Shown here: piece by piece, positions 33,566 to 41,759 of the stretch | How the letters are laid out: each line of letters starts with the position of its first letter | Position numbering within the stretch: the first letter of the stretch is position 1 | DNA from: Nitrospirales bacterium | GTDB taxonomy: Bacteria > Nitrospirota > Nitrospiria > Nitrospirales > UBA8639 | NCBI GenBank assembly: GCA_020027205.1 | Contig: JAHRAQ010000015.1 | Span: 1 to 64,000, forward strand | DNA: 64,000 nucleotides | Direction: 5' to 3' | Notes under the pieces: model-generated | The model's database searches: none | What the model was told of the DNA's origin: nothing | The model's input: the letters and a program-made list of their open reading frames with translations, nothing else | Translations under genes and position numbers: made by a program

Positions 33566-34438
33566 ATGCCGCTCACGCCGCCGTCGTCGTCGGAACTCCG
33601 CTCGCTGGTCAAGGCCGCGCTCCTGGAAGACGCGCCCCATGGCGACGTCACCACGGACGCGCTGACCGCGCCCGCCCGCCGCGCGCAGGCCGACGTGGTG
33701 GCCCGGCAACCGCTGACCCTCGCGGGCCTCGCGGCGCTGCACGTCGTGTACCGGGTGCTGGATGCCTCCGTCACGGTGGCGGCCACCTGCGAAGACGGCG
33801 CGTCCGTGGACACGGCGCAGACCATTGCGACGCTGCGGGGGCCGGCTCGTTCCATTTTGCGGGGCGAGCGCGTGGCGTTGAATTTTTTGCAGCACCTGTC
33901 CGGCGTCGCCACGCTGACCGCCAGATTCCGCGAGGCCATTCGTCCGTTCCGCACCACACTGCTCGATACCCGCAAAACCATCCCCGGTCTGCGGCGGCTG
34001 GAAAAATGGGCGGTCGCGCTGGGCGGCGGCGCCAATCACCGCCTGTCGTTAAGTCACGGCCTGTTGATCAAGGATAATCACCTCGTCCTGCTGCACGCCG
34101 ACGGCGTCTCCCTGGCGGAAGCCTGCCGGCGGGCCAGAGCGCGAGGCCCGCGCGACCTGCACCTGGGCGTGGAGGTGTCGACGCTTGAACAGACGGCCCA
34201 GGCGCTGGACGGCGGCGCCGACATGCTGCTGTTGGACAACATGACGCCGTCACTCGTGCGGGACGCCGTGGACCTCGTCGATGGGCGGGCGCGCACCGAG
34301 GCGTCGGGGGGCATCACGCTGGAGAACGTGCGCGACTACGCCGCCACGGGCGTGGACGCCATTTCCATCGGCGCCCTGACCCATTCCGCCCCCGCCGTGG
34401 ACATCGGTCTGGACATGAGAACCGGGACGTCCCCGTAA
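33566..34438 (+). CDS. nadC: Quinolinate phosphoribosyltransferase
   Basis: 290 aa. Conserved stretches are EDAPHGDVTTDAL, LNFLQHLSGVATLT, LLDTRKTIPGLRRLEKWAV, GGGANHRLSL and IKDNHLVLL, followed by VEVSTLEQ, LLLDNM and EASGGITLENV. It converts quinolinate and PRPP to nicotinate mononucleotide, CO2 and PPi in NAD biosynthesis. It begins 5 bp after valS, so the two share a transcript. nadA and nadB are not in the window. Confidence 0.95.
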   Translation: MPLTPPSSSELRSLVKAALLEDAPHGDVTTDALTAPARRAQADVVARQPLTLAGLAALHVVYRVLDASVTVAATCEDGASVDTAQTIATLRGPARSILRGERVALNFLQHLSGVATLTARFREAIRPFRTTLLDTRKTIPGLRRLEKWAVALGGGANHRLSLSHGLLIKDNHLVLLHADGVSLAEACRRARARGPRDLHLGVEVSTLEQTAQALDGGADMLLLDNMTPSLVRDAVDLVDGRARTEASGGITLENVRDYAATGVDAISIGALTHSAPAVDIGLDMRTGTSP

Positions 34439-34459
34439 CGACGCGCCCGCGCCGTCGCC

Positions 34460-35302
34460 ATGCCAACGCCACTCATGCCGCTTCGAACCGAAGACGTGCA
34501 GCGCGGGTTGACCACCCGGCGGCTGGGCCGTCCGCTGCGCCTGTTTGACGAACTCGCCTCGACCAACGCCACGGCCTTCGACCTGGCCCGCGCCGGTGCG
34601 GCCCATGGCACGGCGGTGCTCGCCGAATCGCAAACGGCGGGCGTGGGCCGGCTGGGCCGGCCATGGGTCATGCCGCCGCATCACAATCTCGCCTGCTCCG
34701 TAATCCTCGACGCGCCCGCCCTGCTGGCCCACGCGTCGTGGATTCCGCTGGCCACGGGACTCGCCCTGCGTGACGCCGTCCAACAGGCCGCCGCCGCCGG
34801 GACCGCCACCGGGGACGCCGCCGGCCCGGCGTGGTCGTTAAAATGGCCCAACGACGTGCTGTGCGCCGGCAAAAAAACCGGCGGCGTGTTGTGTGAACAT
34901 GCCGGGCACGGCTCGCCGCGGCCCGTCTGCGTCGTGGGATTCGGTGTTAACGTGAACAGCCGGGCGGAGGATTTCCCGCGCGCGATTCGCCCGTTCGTCA
35001 CGTCGCTGTCCGAAGCAACGCAGCAACGGCATGACCGCAACGCCCTGCTCGCCGCCATGCTGAACCATCTGGAAGGCTGGTATGATCGCCTGGAGTCGGG
35101 ACACCTCGACGCCGTCCGGCGGGCCTATGCCGCCTCCTGCGGCACGCTGGGCCGGAACGTGCGGGTGTCCTGCCTCGACGGACAGGCCGTTCGGGGCACG
35201 GCCATTGACATTGGGAGCGACGGGGCCTTATTGATATCCACCGCGCAGGAACGTCCGCGCACCGTGGCCGTTCGCTCCGCGGACGTTGAGCATCTTCGAT
35301 GA
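34460..35302 (+). CDS. birA: Biotin--[acetyl-CoA-carboxylase] ligase
   Basis: 280 aa with the catalytic domain (LFDELASTNATAFD, WSLKWPNDVLCAGKKTGGVLC) and the small C-terminal SH3-like domain (GTAIDIGSDGALLI). There is no N-terminal winged helix, so it is a class I ligase without repressor function. The biotin/ATP loop reads QTAGVGRLGRPW where most family members have GRGRRGR, so two arginines of the loop are replaced. It attaches biotin to carboxylase carrier proteins. It sits directly before coaX, a common pairing. Confidence 0.9.
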   Translation: MPTPLMPLRTEDVQRGLTTRRLGRPLRLFDELASTNATAFDLARAGAAHGTAVLAESQTAGVGRLGRPWVMPPHHNLACSVILDAPALLAHASWIPLATGLALRDAVQQAAAAGTATGDAAGPAWSLKWPNDVLCAGKKTGGVLCEHAGHGSPRPVCVVGFGVNVNSRAEDFPRAIRPFVTSLSEATQQRHDRNALLAAMLNHLEGWYDRLESGHLDAVRRAYAASCGTLGRNVRVSCLDGQAVRGTAIDIGSDGALLISTAQERPRTVAVRSADVEHLR

Positions 35303-35374
35303 CAGGCGCGCCCCGGACCACGCGCGCGGCGGCGGCCCCGGACTCCGTCGCGTCCGACCGAATCGGTGAGACCC

Positions 35375-36145
35375 ATGCTGCTGGCCATTGACATCGGCAA
35401 CAGTCAGATTGTCTGCGGCGTCTTCGAGCGGCAGACGCTTCGGCATTCCTGGCGGCTGGCCACGGATCACGCAAAAACGCCGGATGAATACGGCATGATC
35501 ATGACGTCGCTGATACGGGAAGCCGGCCTCCGCCCCACGGACGTTCGCGCCGGCATTCTGTCCAGCGTGGCGCCGCCCCTCACTCCCACGATGGAATCCA
35601 TGGTCGAAACGTTTTTTCATCATCTCCCGCTCGTGGTGTCCTCGGACTTCCCCTTCGGGCTGATCCTCGACTACCCCAACGTGCGGGAAATCGGCACCGA
35701 CCGCCTGGTGAACGCGGCGGCGGCGTTCGACCGCTATCGCACCACCCTCATCATCGTGGACTTCGGCACGGCCACCACGTTCTGCGGCATCACCAAAGAC
35801 GGGAGATATCTGGGCGGAGCCATTGCCCCCGGACTGCAAAGTTCGGCGGACGCCCTGCACGCCCATACGGCCAAACTGCCCACCGTGGACCTGACCCGTC
35901 CGAAAAGCGTCATCGGGACCGATACGATCAGCAGCGTGCAGTCCGGTTTAATTTTCGGGCACGCCGGGATGGTGGACGAGATGGTGACCCGAATGCAGCG
36001 GGAAATCGGCGAACCCGCCCGCGTCGTCGCCACGGGCGGTCTGGCCTCGACGCTGGCGCCGGTGTCCCGCACCATCATGGACATTCGACCGCTGCTCACG
36101 CTGGAGGGCCTGGAACTGCTCTTCCGCCGGCAAACCGGCGGCTAG
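35375..36145 (+). CDS. coaX: Type III pantothenate kinase
   Basis: 256 aa. The ASKHA-fold phosphate loop is LLAIDIGNSQIVCGV (DIGNS at 6-10); GTDRLVNAAAAF carries the catalytic Asp, and DFGTATTFCGI and GGAIAPGLQSSADALHAHTAKLP follow. It phosphorylates pantothenate in the first step of CoA synthesis. ATG 35375 has GGTGAGA upstream; the GTG at 35366 lies inside that site. It is the last gene of the operon and is followed by a repeat pair. Confidence 0.94.
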   Translation: MLLAIDIGNSQIVCGVFERQTLRHSWRLATDHAKTPDEYGMIMTSLIREAGLRPTDVRAGILSSVAPPLTPTMESMVETFFHHLPLVVSSDFPFGLILDYPNVREIGTDRLVNAAAAFDRYRTTLIIVDFGTATTFCGITKDGRYLGGAIAPGLQSSADALHAHTAKLPTVDLTRPKSVIGTDTISSVQSGLIFGHAGMVDEMVTRMQREIGEPARVVATGGLASTLAPVSRTIMDIRPLLTLEGLELLFRRQTGG

Positions 36146-36250
36146 ACCGACGGCACCGGGACGGAGCAGGGCGTGGCGGTCGGAGTCGGCGCCGGGACGG
36201 AGCGGGACGTGGCGGGACGAGGCGGAACGGAACGGCCCCGCCAACCCCCT

Positions 36251-36342
36251 CCGTCATTCCCGACGTCTTTTGTCGGGAATCCATCCTTCTTTTGTCCTTA
36301 CTGACCGGATGGATTCCCGATTACTAACGTCGGGAATGACGG
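36251..36342. repeat. REPIN-like head-to-head palindrome pair
   Basis: A minimal, clean copy within the gap 36146-36523: CCGTCATTCCCGAC-GTCTTTT-GTCGGGAATCCATCC, a 21-nt spacer (TTCTTTTGTCC and onward), then GGATGGATTCCCGA-TTACTAA-CGTCGGGAATGACGG. It lies between convergently spaced transcription units and may also serve as a terminator for coaX. No gene is seen in the gap. Confidence 0.8.
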
Positions 36343-36402
36343 CAAGAGGGGATGAAATGACGTACAGGGAAACGTGTCCGCACATCGGCATCATCCGCGC
36401 CA

Positions 36403-36432
36403 TTGACAATCCGGCCGTGTTGTCGTTGTAAT
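36403..36432 (+). promoter_or_regulatory. Promoter of the MotA/ExbB-FGE operon
   Basis: A perfect TTGACA (36403-36408), an 18-nt spacer and TGTAAT (36427-36432), with a leader of about 85 nt to ATG 36524. Confidence 0.5.
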
Positions 36433-36523
36433 CCACCCCGCGCGACTCATCCCGGACGACGCCGGGGAGCCGCGTGCATGCGCCCCGGTCGATAACGCCG
36501 GCGTTCACCATCAGGAGACCGAT

Positions 36524-37639
36524 ATGCCCCTGCACCGATTTCGATCCTTCATGCCGGCGTTCACCATGCCGGCGTTCACCATCTGGAAATCTTTCATCAC
36601 CCTGAACATGGCCGCGCGCGCGTCGCTGCTCCTGTATTGTGTCCTCCTGGCGCTGGTGTCCGCCAACCTGACGGTGGTGTTGAACCTGCCGTTGTCTCTG
36701 GCGGCGCCGGCGCCGCTGCTGGCGCTGGGGGCGATCTGGATGTGCCTCGGCACGCGCCACGCACTGTTCACCTGCCTGCTGACCATCGGCACCCTCGGCC
36801 TGGCCGTCGTGGCGCTGGTGCTGGCGGCGCCGGCCTGGCAAGTCATCGCCGACGGCGCCAGCGGCTCCTGGGCCGGACGCATGGCGCCGATCTTCGTCGC
36901 CGCGCTCGCCCTCCACGCCTGCAACCTGTGGGTGGCCACGATGGACGCCGGCGAACACGGCGAGAGCGTGGAATCGATCGCGCAGTTAATCTACGGCCCC
37001 GGCATCCTGTCATCGCTCATCACCGCCGTGATCCTGTGCGCCGGCGCCATCCTCGGCCTGGAACTGCTGGCGCGCAACGGCGACGCGCTGACGCTGACGC
37101 GGCGCGTCCTGGAACGCGGCGTGATTCCGCCGCTCACCCTCCTGCTGTTTTTCTGGGGCGTCCTGCTGCTGCTCGGCAAATGGTGGAACGGCCGGTATCT
37201 GCGCCGCGCCCTGACGCGGTGGCACGCCGCGCCGTCCGCCGGCACGCCGGTCGCCGCCGGTCTGGACCAACTGGCCCGCAACCCCGCCGGCCTCGACGAG
37301 GGCTTGCAACTGCTGTGGCGGCGCCACGAGGAATCATGGCTGATTCCGAGATATCTCTCCTGGGCCGTGCCGGTGCTCGGGTTCATCGGCACCGTGCTGG
37401 GCATTTCGCTGGCGGCCGATGGCATCCGCCGCATCATCGCGTCGGACACCGGCCTGGCGAGTTTGTCGAGCGACCTGGACTCTGCCATCGCGCCGCTCGG
37501 CATCGCCTTCGACACCACGCTCATCGCGCTCTCCTTGAGTCTGGTGCTGACGCTGACGCTGGCGCTGGTGCAGCGCGGCGAGGAGCGCCTGCTCGCCACC
37601 ATGGAACAGCGCGTCCGGGAGGCGGCGCGCGGTGGCTAG
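36524..37639 (+). CDS. MotA/TolQ/ExbB-like membrane protein
   Basis: 371 aa with AGGAG before ATG 36524. Hydrophobic segments lie at about 30-50, 58-80, 86-106, 115-132, 155-180 and 200-220. After a cytoplasmic stretch (220-275) comes the family signature: PRYLSWAVPVLGFIGTVLGISLAADGIRR (two prolines, then GFIGTVLGIS) followed by LDSAIAPLGIAFDTTLIALSLSLVLTL. This is the proton-channel hairpin of MotA/TolQ/ExbB proteins. More N-terminal helices are present than in ExbB. It should pair with the ExbD-like third gene. The next gene overlaps its end by 8 bp. The energy consumer of this motor is unknown. Confidence 0.75.
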   Translation: MPLHRFRSFMPAFTMPAFTIWKSFITLNMAARASLLLYCVLLALVSANLTVVLNLPLSLAAPAPLLALGAIWMCLGTRHALFTCLLTIGTLGLAVVALVLAAPAWQVIADGASGSWAGRMAPIFVAALALHACNLWVATMDAGEHGESVESIAQLIYGPGILSSLITAVILCAGAILGLELLARNGDALTLTRRVLERGVIPPLTLLLFFWGVLLLLGKWWNGRYLRRALTRWHAAPSAGTPVAAGLDQLARNPAGLDEGLQLLWRRHEESWLIPRYLSWAVPVLGFIGTVLGISLAADGIRRIIASDTGLASLSSDLDSAIAPLGIAFDTTLIALSLSLVLTLTLALVQRGEERLLATMEQRVREAARGG

Positions 37640-38168
37640 GCCCCTGCCGCCGGAACGGGCGGCCGGGCGCGCGCTGCCGGAGGAAAACAACACGCCGATG
37701 ATGGCGATCTTCGGCGGCGTCTTCGGGCTGCTGCTGGTGTTCCTGGTGGTGGTCAATCTCTACTCCAACGCGGCGCAACGCGAACGGCTTGAACGCGGCG
37801 GCGAGGACGGCCTGTACCGCATCGAGCGCATGGACGGCGGCAGCGGGTACGTCGTGATCAGTTTTCCCCGCGAACTGCGCATCGTCGAAACCGGCGCGAG
37901 CCTTGCCCCCGACACGGTCTGCGAACCCGGCGGCCCCTTCACCGACTATGCGCGCCGCGTGTACGAAACCAAAGGCGATCAACTCGTGTTTTTCATTCTC
38001 GAAGGCAGCGTGACCACCATGGCGGCGGCGCGCGAATGCCTGCGGCTGATGTGGCCGGACCAGGTGCTGACCATCGGATGGGTCATGGCCGACAACGAAT
38101 TATTGAAATCGGTGGCGCTCAACGACATCCCCGGCTACATCCGGGACTACGCCGCGGAACGGCCGTGA
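37632..38168 (+). CDS. Single-pass membrane protein in the motor operon
   Basis: 178 aa from GTG 37632, overlapping the channel gene by 8 bp. One transmembrane helix (about 22-44, MMAIFGGVFGLLLVFLVVVN) is followed by a ~130-aa extracytoplasmic domain with FPRELRIVETGASL and VFFILEGSVTTMAAARECLR. The topology resembles ExbD/TolR/MotB-type stators, but the helix has no Asp, so it would not be the proton carrier. No named family is recognised. Its stop overlaps the next start (GTGA). Confidence 0.6.
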   Translation: MARPLPPERAAGRALPEENNTPMMAIFGGVFGLLLVFLVVVNLYSNAAQRERLERGGEDGLYRIERMDGGSGYVVISFPRELRIVETGASLAPDTVCEPGGPFTDYARRVYETKGDQLVFFILEGSVTTMAAARECLRLMWPDQVLTIGWVMADNELLKSVALNDIPGYIRDYAAERP

Positions 38169-40069
38169 AGAAAATTCGACTGCCCGACTTCGCCGGCATG
38201 GCGCTCGTGGACATCCTCGCCAACGGCCTCGCCATGTTGATCATCGTCATCGTGCTGTCCATCGCCGCGCGCGGCGAACAGGAAGCGCACACGGCGGAGC
38301 AGGCGGAGCGGGTGGAAGCGATGATGAGCCGCCGGTTCAGCACGTCGCTGGTGCTGAACAGTCTGGCGGCCAGCCCGCCGGCGCAACTGCACGACTACGT
38401 GAACTCGCCGAAAGACCAGGAGCACGACCCGTACTCGCTGCCGATTCTCGAACTGCACCGGACCTTCGTGCGCGAGTTCTACACCGGCGCCGTCTGGAAC
38501 CGCGAGGAACTGCTGCGCGAGCCGAACGCGATGGACGCCTGGCTCGCCACCTTCGACGACACGCGCAAACAGCATCTGCGCATGGACGTCTACGACATCG
38601 CCCCGTTCTATCTCGTCACGTCTATCCTGCGCGACCACGGCATGACGGCGCGCCACTGGCATTTTCTGGGCGGCGCGCTGCCCATCGGCGACGCCCGTCG
38701 ATGCCCACCCGGCGTCGCCGCCGGAGACTGCCTGGGGGAAGGCATCGACACAACGGCGCCGGCCCCGGCGTTGCCGAAAATGGCGGCGGGCCTCGGCGAC
38801 GACCACGGCGCCGCGTGGCCGCCGGCCGGGTTCGATGACACGGAGGGCGGCGCATTCGGCGGCGCGCAACGCGGCCCGTTCCCCGGCGGCGCGGCCCTCG
38901 GCGGCCTCGGCAGCGGCAACGGACTCATGGGCCTGGGATGGATGCCGGGCGACGGCAGTTTCCCGAACGCCCGCCCCGGCGGCGGCAGCGGCAAGACACA
39001 GGGCCTGCTCGGCCCGCGCGGCAACGGCGGCGGCGGTTTCGGCGGCGGCCCGCCCGACTCACAGGCAAGATTCCGCCGGTCAAGCCCGGACTCACAACGC
39101 CACGCGCAGAACCGGGACGGCGGCGGCGACCTCTCGGCGGAAGAAGTGCTGGCGCTCCTGCTGAAATTCGCCGACGAGTTTGACGCGGCATCCAACGGCA
39201 ACGGCGGCAGCGGCGGCGGCGGCATGGGAAGCGCCGGCGGCGGCAGCCCGTCCGGTCTGCCGATGCGGTTCCGCCTTTCGACCCCGGAGGCCTTGCGCCT
39301 GGAATCGCCGCTGGACCTGGGAGATTCCATGCTCTCCGTGGAGGGCGTGCTGGCGGTCCTGCTGGATTTCACCGGCACGTTGCAGGCGACCCTCGACGCC
39401 GGGGCGTCGCCGAGCACACTGCTCGAAAACTTCAAGGCGCACATCCGCACCGGCTTCACGGCGCCGCCGGAGATCGATGAAGGCCCGATGCGCGACACGC
39501 TGCGCGGGTTGATGACGGAACTCGAGAACGCCGACCCGGCCGGTGACGAAGAACACCTCGCGGTGACCCCGCATGAGTTCGCAGCGCAGGACGCCACGGC
39601 ACTCGTCGTCGAGGTCAACCGGCGGCTGCGCCGCGTCACCGTGGGGCGCGCGCCCGACGACACCGCGCCGCCGTTGCCCGACACAGCGCGCCCGGTGCTT
39701 CGATTGAACGCCCACCCCGACGTGTGGCAGGGCCTGTCGCTGCCGCTGGAGCGCAACGCCATGCTGCTGTTGCCGCCGACCCAACGGCGCCCCGAACAGC
39801 CGAGATGGCGCGCGGTGGCCTACATCGCCCCCGACTTCGACGACTTCATCATCGGCTTCGCCTACGCCGCCGTCGATGCGGACGGACGTCTCGCGGTGCG
39901 GGCCGAAGACAACCGCGTGCGTCTCAACGGCCGCCCTTTGCTGACGCCCTACCGCGAGGCGGTGTTCGGCGCGCGGGGCTGGCTGGTGACGCTGTACGCC
40001 GGCCTCGCGCTGTGCCTGCTCGGCGTCCTGCTGCTGACGCGGCGCGTGACGGCGGAGCGGCGGACGTGA
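38165..40069 (+). CDS. ExbD/TolR-like protein with Gly-rich insert
   Basis: 634 aa from GTG 38165 (GTGA overlap). The N-terminal helix GMALVDILANGLAMLIIVIVL places an Asp (D16) as in the LVDVMLVLLIIF helix of ExbD, so it is the likely proton-carrying partner of the MotA/ExbB-like protein. A globular part (35-200) is followed by a long Gly/Pro/Ser-rich segment (about 225-375), another globular region, and a second membrane helix near the C-terminus (WLVTLYAGLALCLLGVLLLT). A stator with a second C-terminal helix and a disordered insert is unusual. Confidence 0.6.
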   Translation: MKKIRLPDFAGMALVDILANGLAMLIIVIVLSIAARGEQEAHTAEQAERVEAMMSRRFSTSLVLNSLAASPPAQLHDYVNSPKDQEHDPYSLPILELHRTFVREFYTGAVWNREELLREPNAMDAWLATFDDTRKQHLRMDVYDIAPFYLVTSILRDHGMTARHWHFLGGALPIGDARRCPPGVAAGDCLGEGIDTTAPAPALPKMAAGLGDDHGAAWPPAGFDDTEGGAFGGAQRGPFPGGAALGGLGSGNGLMGLGWMPGDGSFPNARPGGGSGKTQGLLGPRGNGGGGFGGGPPDSQARFRRSSPDSQRHAQNRDGGGDLSAEEVLALLLKFADEFDAASNGNGGSGGGGMGSAGGGSPSGLPMRFRLSTPEALRLESPLDLGDSMLSVEGVLAVLLDFTGTLQATLDAGASPSTLLENFKAHIRTGFTAPPEIDEGPMRDTLRGLMTELENADPAGDEEHLAVTPHEFAAQDATALVVEVNRRLRRVTVGRAPDDTAPPLPDTARPVLRLNAHPDVWQGLSLPLERNAMLLLPPTQRRPEQPRWRAVAYIAPDFDDFIIGFAYAAVDADGRLAVRAEDNRVRLNGRPLLTPYREAVFGARGWLVTLYAGLALCLLGVLLLTRRVTAERRT

Positions 40070-41628
40070 CGCCCTACCGCATCGCGGCCTGCGGCCTGGG
40101 CGCGATGGTTCTCGTGTTGCTGCTGCTGACAAGATTCGGGCCGCGCGCGCCGGACCACGACACGGTGACGGTCGAACTGGGCTTCGAGTCCTCGCGCAGC
40201 GCGCGGGCGCGCGCCTTCGACGAGGCGTTGCTGGGGGCGCTGGAGCGCGGGCAATTCGGCAACGAACTGCGGCGGCGCCTCGACCATCCCGCGTCCATTG
40301 CACATCTCGACGGGTTTCACGCCGACGCCTGCGAAGTTCGACAGAAAGATTTTGAACGGTTCGCGCGATGGCGGCGGCGCAACGGCACACCGCTCGCCGA
40401 CCCGGACTCGATCACCAGTCTCTCAAGCGGTCATCGCATCGCCGGCCTCCTGACGTCGCCGGCCAGCGGGGTCAACTACGCCGGCGCCGGCGCCTACTGC
40501 GAGGCGGCCGGCGGCCGGTTGCCGTGGGCCGAGGAATGGGAAGCACTGGCGGTCGGCGCCGAGGGACGCCTGTATCCGTGGGGCGACACGTTCGACGACC
40601 GGGCATGGCCGTTTCAGGACGCGCACCGCAACGCGTCGCAGCCGTGCAACTCGCATCCGGCGGCGGCCACGCCCGAGGGCGTGCACGATCTCGCCGGCAA
40701 CGTGATGGAGTGGAGCCGCGGGCACCGCGCCGCGCCCGCCAAGCCACCGCGGCCCGGCGTGCACGGCGCCCCCGCGGTCCGTACGCACAACCGGGCCTTG
40801 TACGCGCTGAACGCCGCATGGATGACCATCGATCCGCATCTGCGCAGCCATCATCTCGGATTTCGCTGCGTCTATGATCAGCCGCCGAAGACGCCGTTGC
40901 CGTGGGGGGCGGCGCCCGACACGGTGGCGGTGGCCGCCGGCGCCTACGAGATCGGCGTGCCGCGGGATTTGCGGCTGGCGCGCGTCGCGGTGCTGTTGCC
41001 GAAGGCGCAGCAGCGGGACGCGCGCGCGCTGATCGGCGGCGGCCGGAAGACGCGGCGCCTCACGGTGGGGCGGTGCGAAGTCAGCCGCGCCGACTACCGG
41101 GTGTTTCTGCGCGATGCGCTGGTGCGACTCGGCCTGTTCGCCAACGAACACGAACCCCGAGGGCAGGATTACACGCCGCAGAACTGGGACCGGCAGTTGG
41201 AACAGCCGGCGTTGCCCGTCAGCGGAGTGGACTGGTGGGCCGCGGACGCCTTCGCACGATGGGCCGGCGGGCGCCTGCCCCGCGTCGAAGAATGGCAACT
41301 GCTGGCCGCGGGGCCGACGGCCAGCCCCTACCCGTGGGGCGACCGTTACGAATCCGGTCTCGCCGCCACCGGCGACCAGCCGCAGCCGGGCGTGCGCCGC
41401 TGCGGCGAGGCCGCGCAGGATCGCAGCGCGCACGGCGTGAACGATCTGGCCGGCAACGTCTCGGAGTGGACGCTCTCCGTCACCGCCGAACGGGGCGATT
41501 ACGCCGCCTGGGTGCAGGGCGGCAACTGGCTGCTGCCCGGCAACGCCACGGCGCGCACCGTGTTCGGACGGCCGGTGCCGCTGACGCACCGCTCGGAGAG
41601 CATCGGATTCCGGGTGGTGTATGACTAG
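40066..41628 (+). CDS. Tandem FGE-sulfatase (SUMF1-fold) domain membrane protein
   Basis: 520 aa from GTG 40066 (GTGA overlap). One N-terminal helix (IAACGLGAMVLVLLLLTRF) anchors two consecutive formylglycine-generating-enzyme-fold domains. Domain 1 runs about 70-285 (CEVRQKDFERFARW, GGRLPWAEEWEALA, YPWGD, GVHDLAGNVMEWSRG, LGFRCVYD). Domain 2 runs about 290-520 (CEVSRADYRVFLRD, GGRLPRVEEWQLLA, YPWGD, GVNDLAGNVSEWTL, VQGGNWLL, IGFRVVYD). The paired active-site cysteines of true FGEs are not seen near either C-terminal signature, so a binding role is more likely than catalysis. It faces the periplasm if anchored as predicted. Confidence 0.8.
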   Translation: MTPYRIAACGLGAMVLVLLLLTRFGPRAPDHDTVTVELGFESSRSARARAFDEALLGALERGQFGNELRRRLDHPASIAHLDGFHADACEVRQKDFERFARWRRRNGTPLADPDSITSLSSGHRIAGLLTSPASGVNYAGAGAYCEAAGGRLPWAEEWEALAVGAEGRLYPWGDTFDDRAWPFQDAHRNASQPCNSHPAAATPEGVHDLAGNVMEWSRGHRAAPAKPPRPGVHGAPAVRTHNRALYALNAAWMTIDPHLRSHHLGFRCVYDQPPKTPLPWGAAPDTVAVAAGAYEIGVPRDLRLARVAVLLPKAQQRDARALIGGGRKTRRLTVGRCEVSRADYRVFLRDALVRLGLFANEHEPRGQDYTPQNWDRQLEQPALPVSGVDWWAADAFARWAGGRLPRVEEWQLLAAGPTASPYPWGDRYESGLAATGDQPQPGVRRCGEAAQDRSAHGVNDLAGNVSEWTLSVTAERGDYAAWVQGGNWLLPGNATARTVFGRPVPLTHRSESIGFRVVYD

Positions 41629-41759
41629 GCGGCATTGCGCGCCGGGAGGGTACCAATACGCTTTGCCACCGAGTGGCTCGTATGGGATTTATTCGTTTAA
41701 TCCATCGAATGAGGAAGGGGATGTGACGTTTGTGCAGTGAACGATTTCTGACTCTGTTG

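Noticed and set aside
40066..41628. Diversity-generating retroelement target (FGE/C-lectin fold protein)
   Set aside because: No reverse transcriptase and no near-identical template/variable repeat pair are present nearby.
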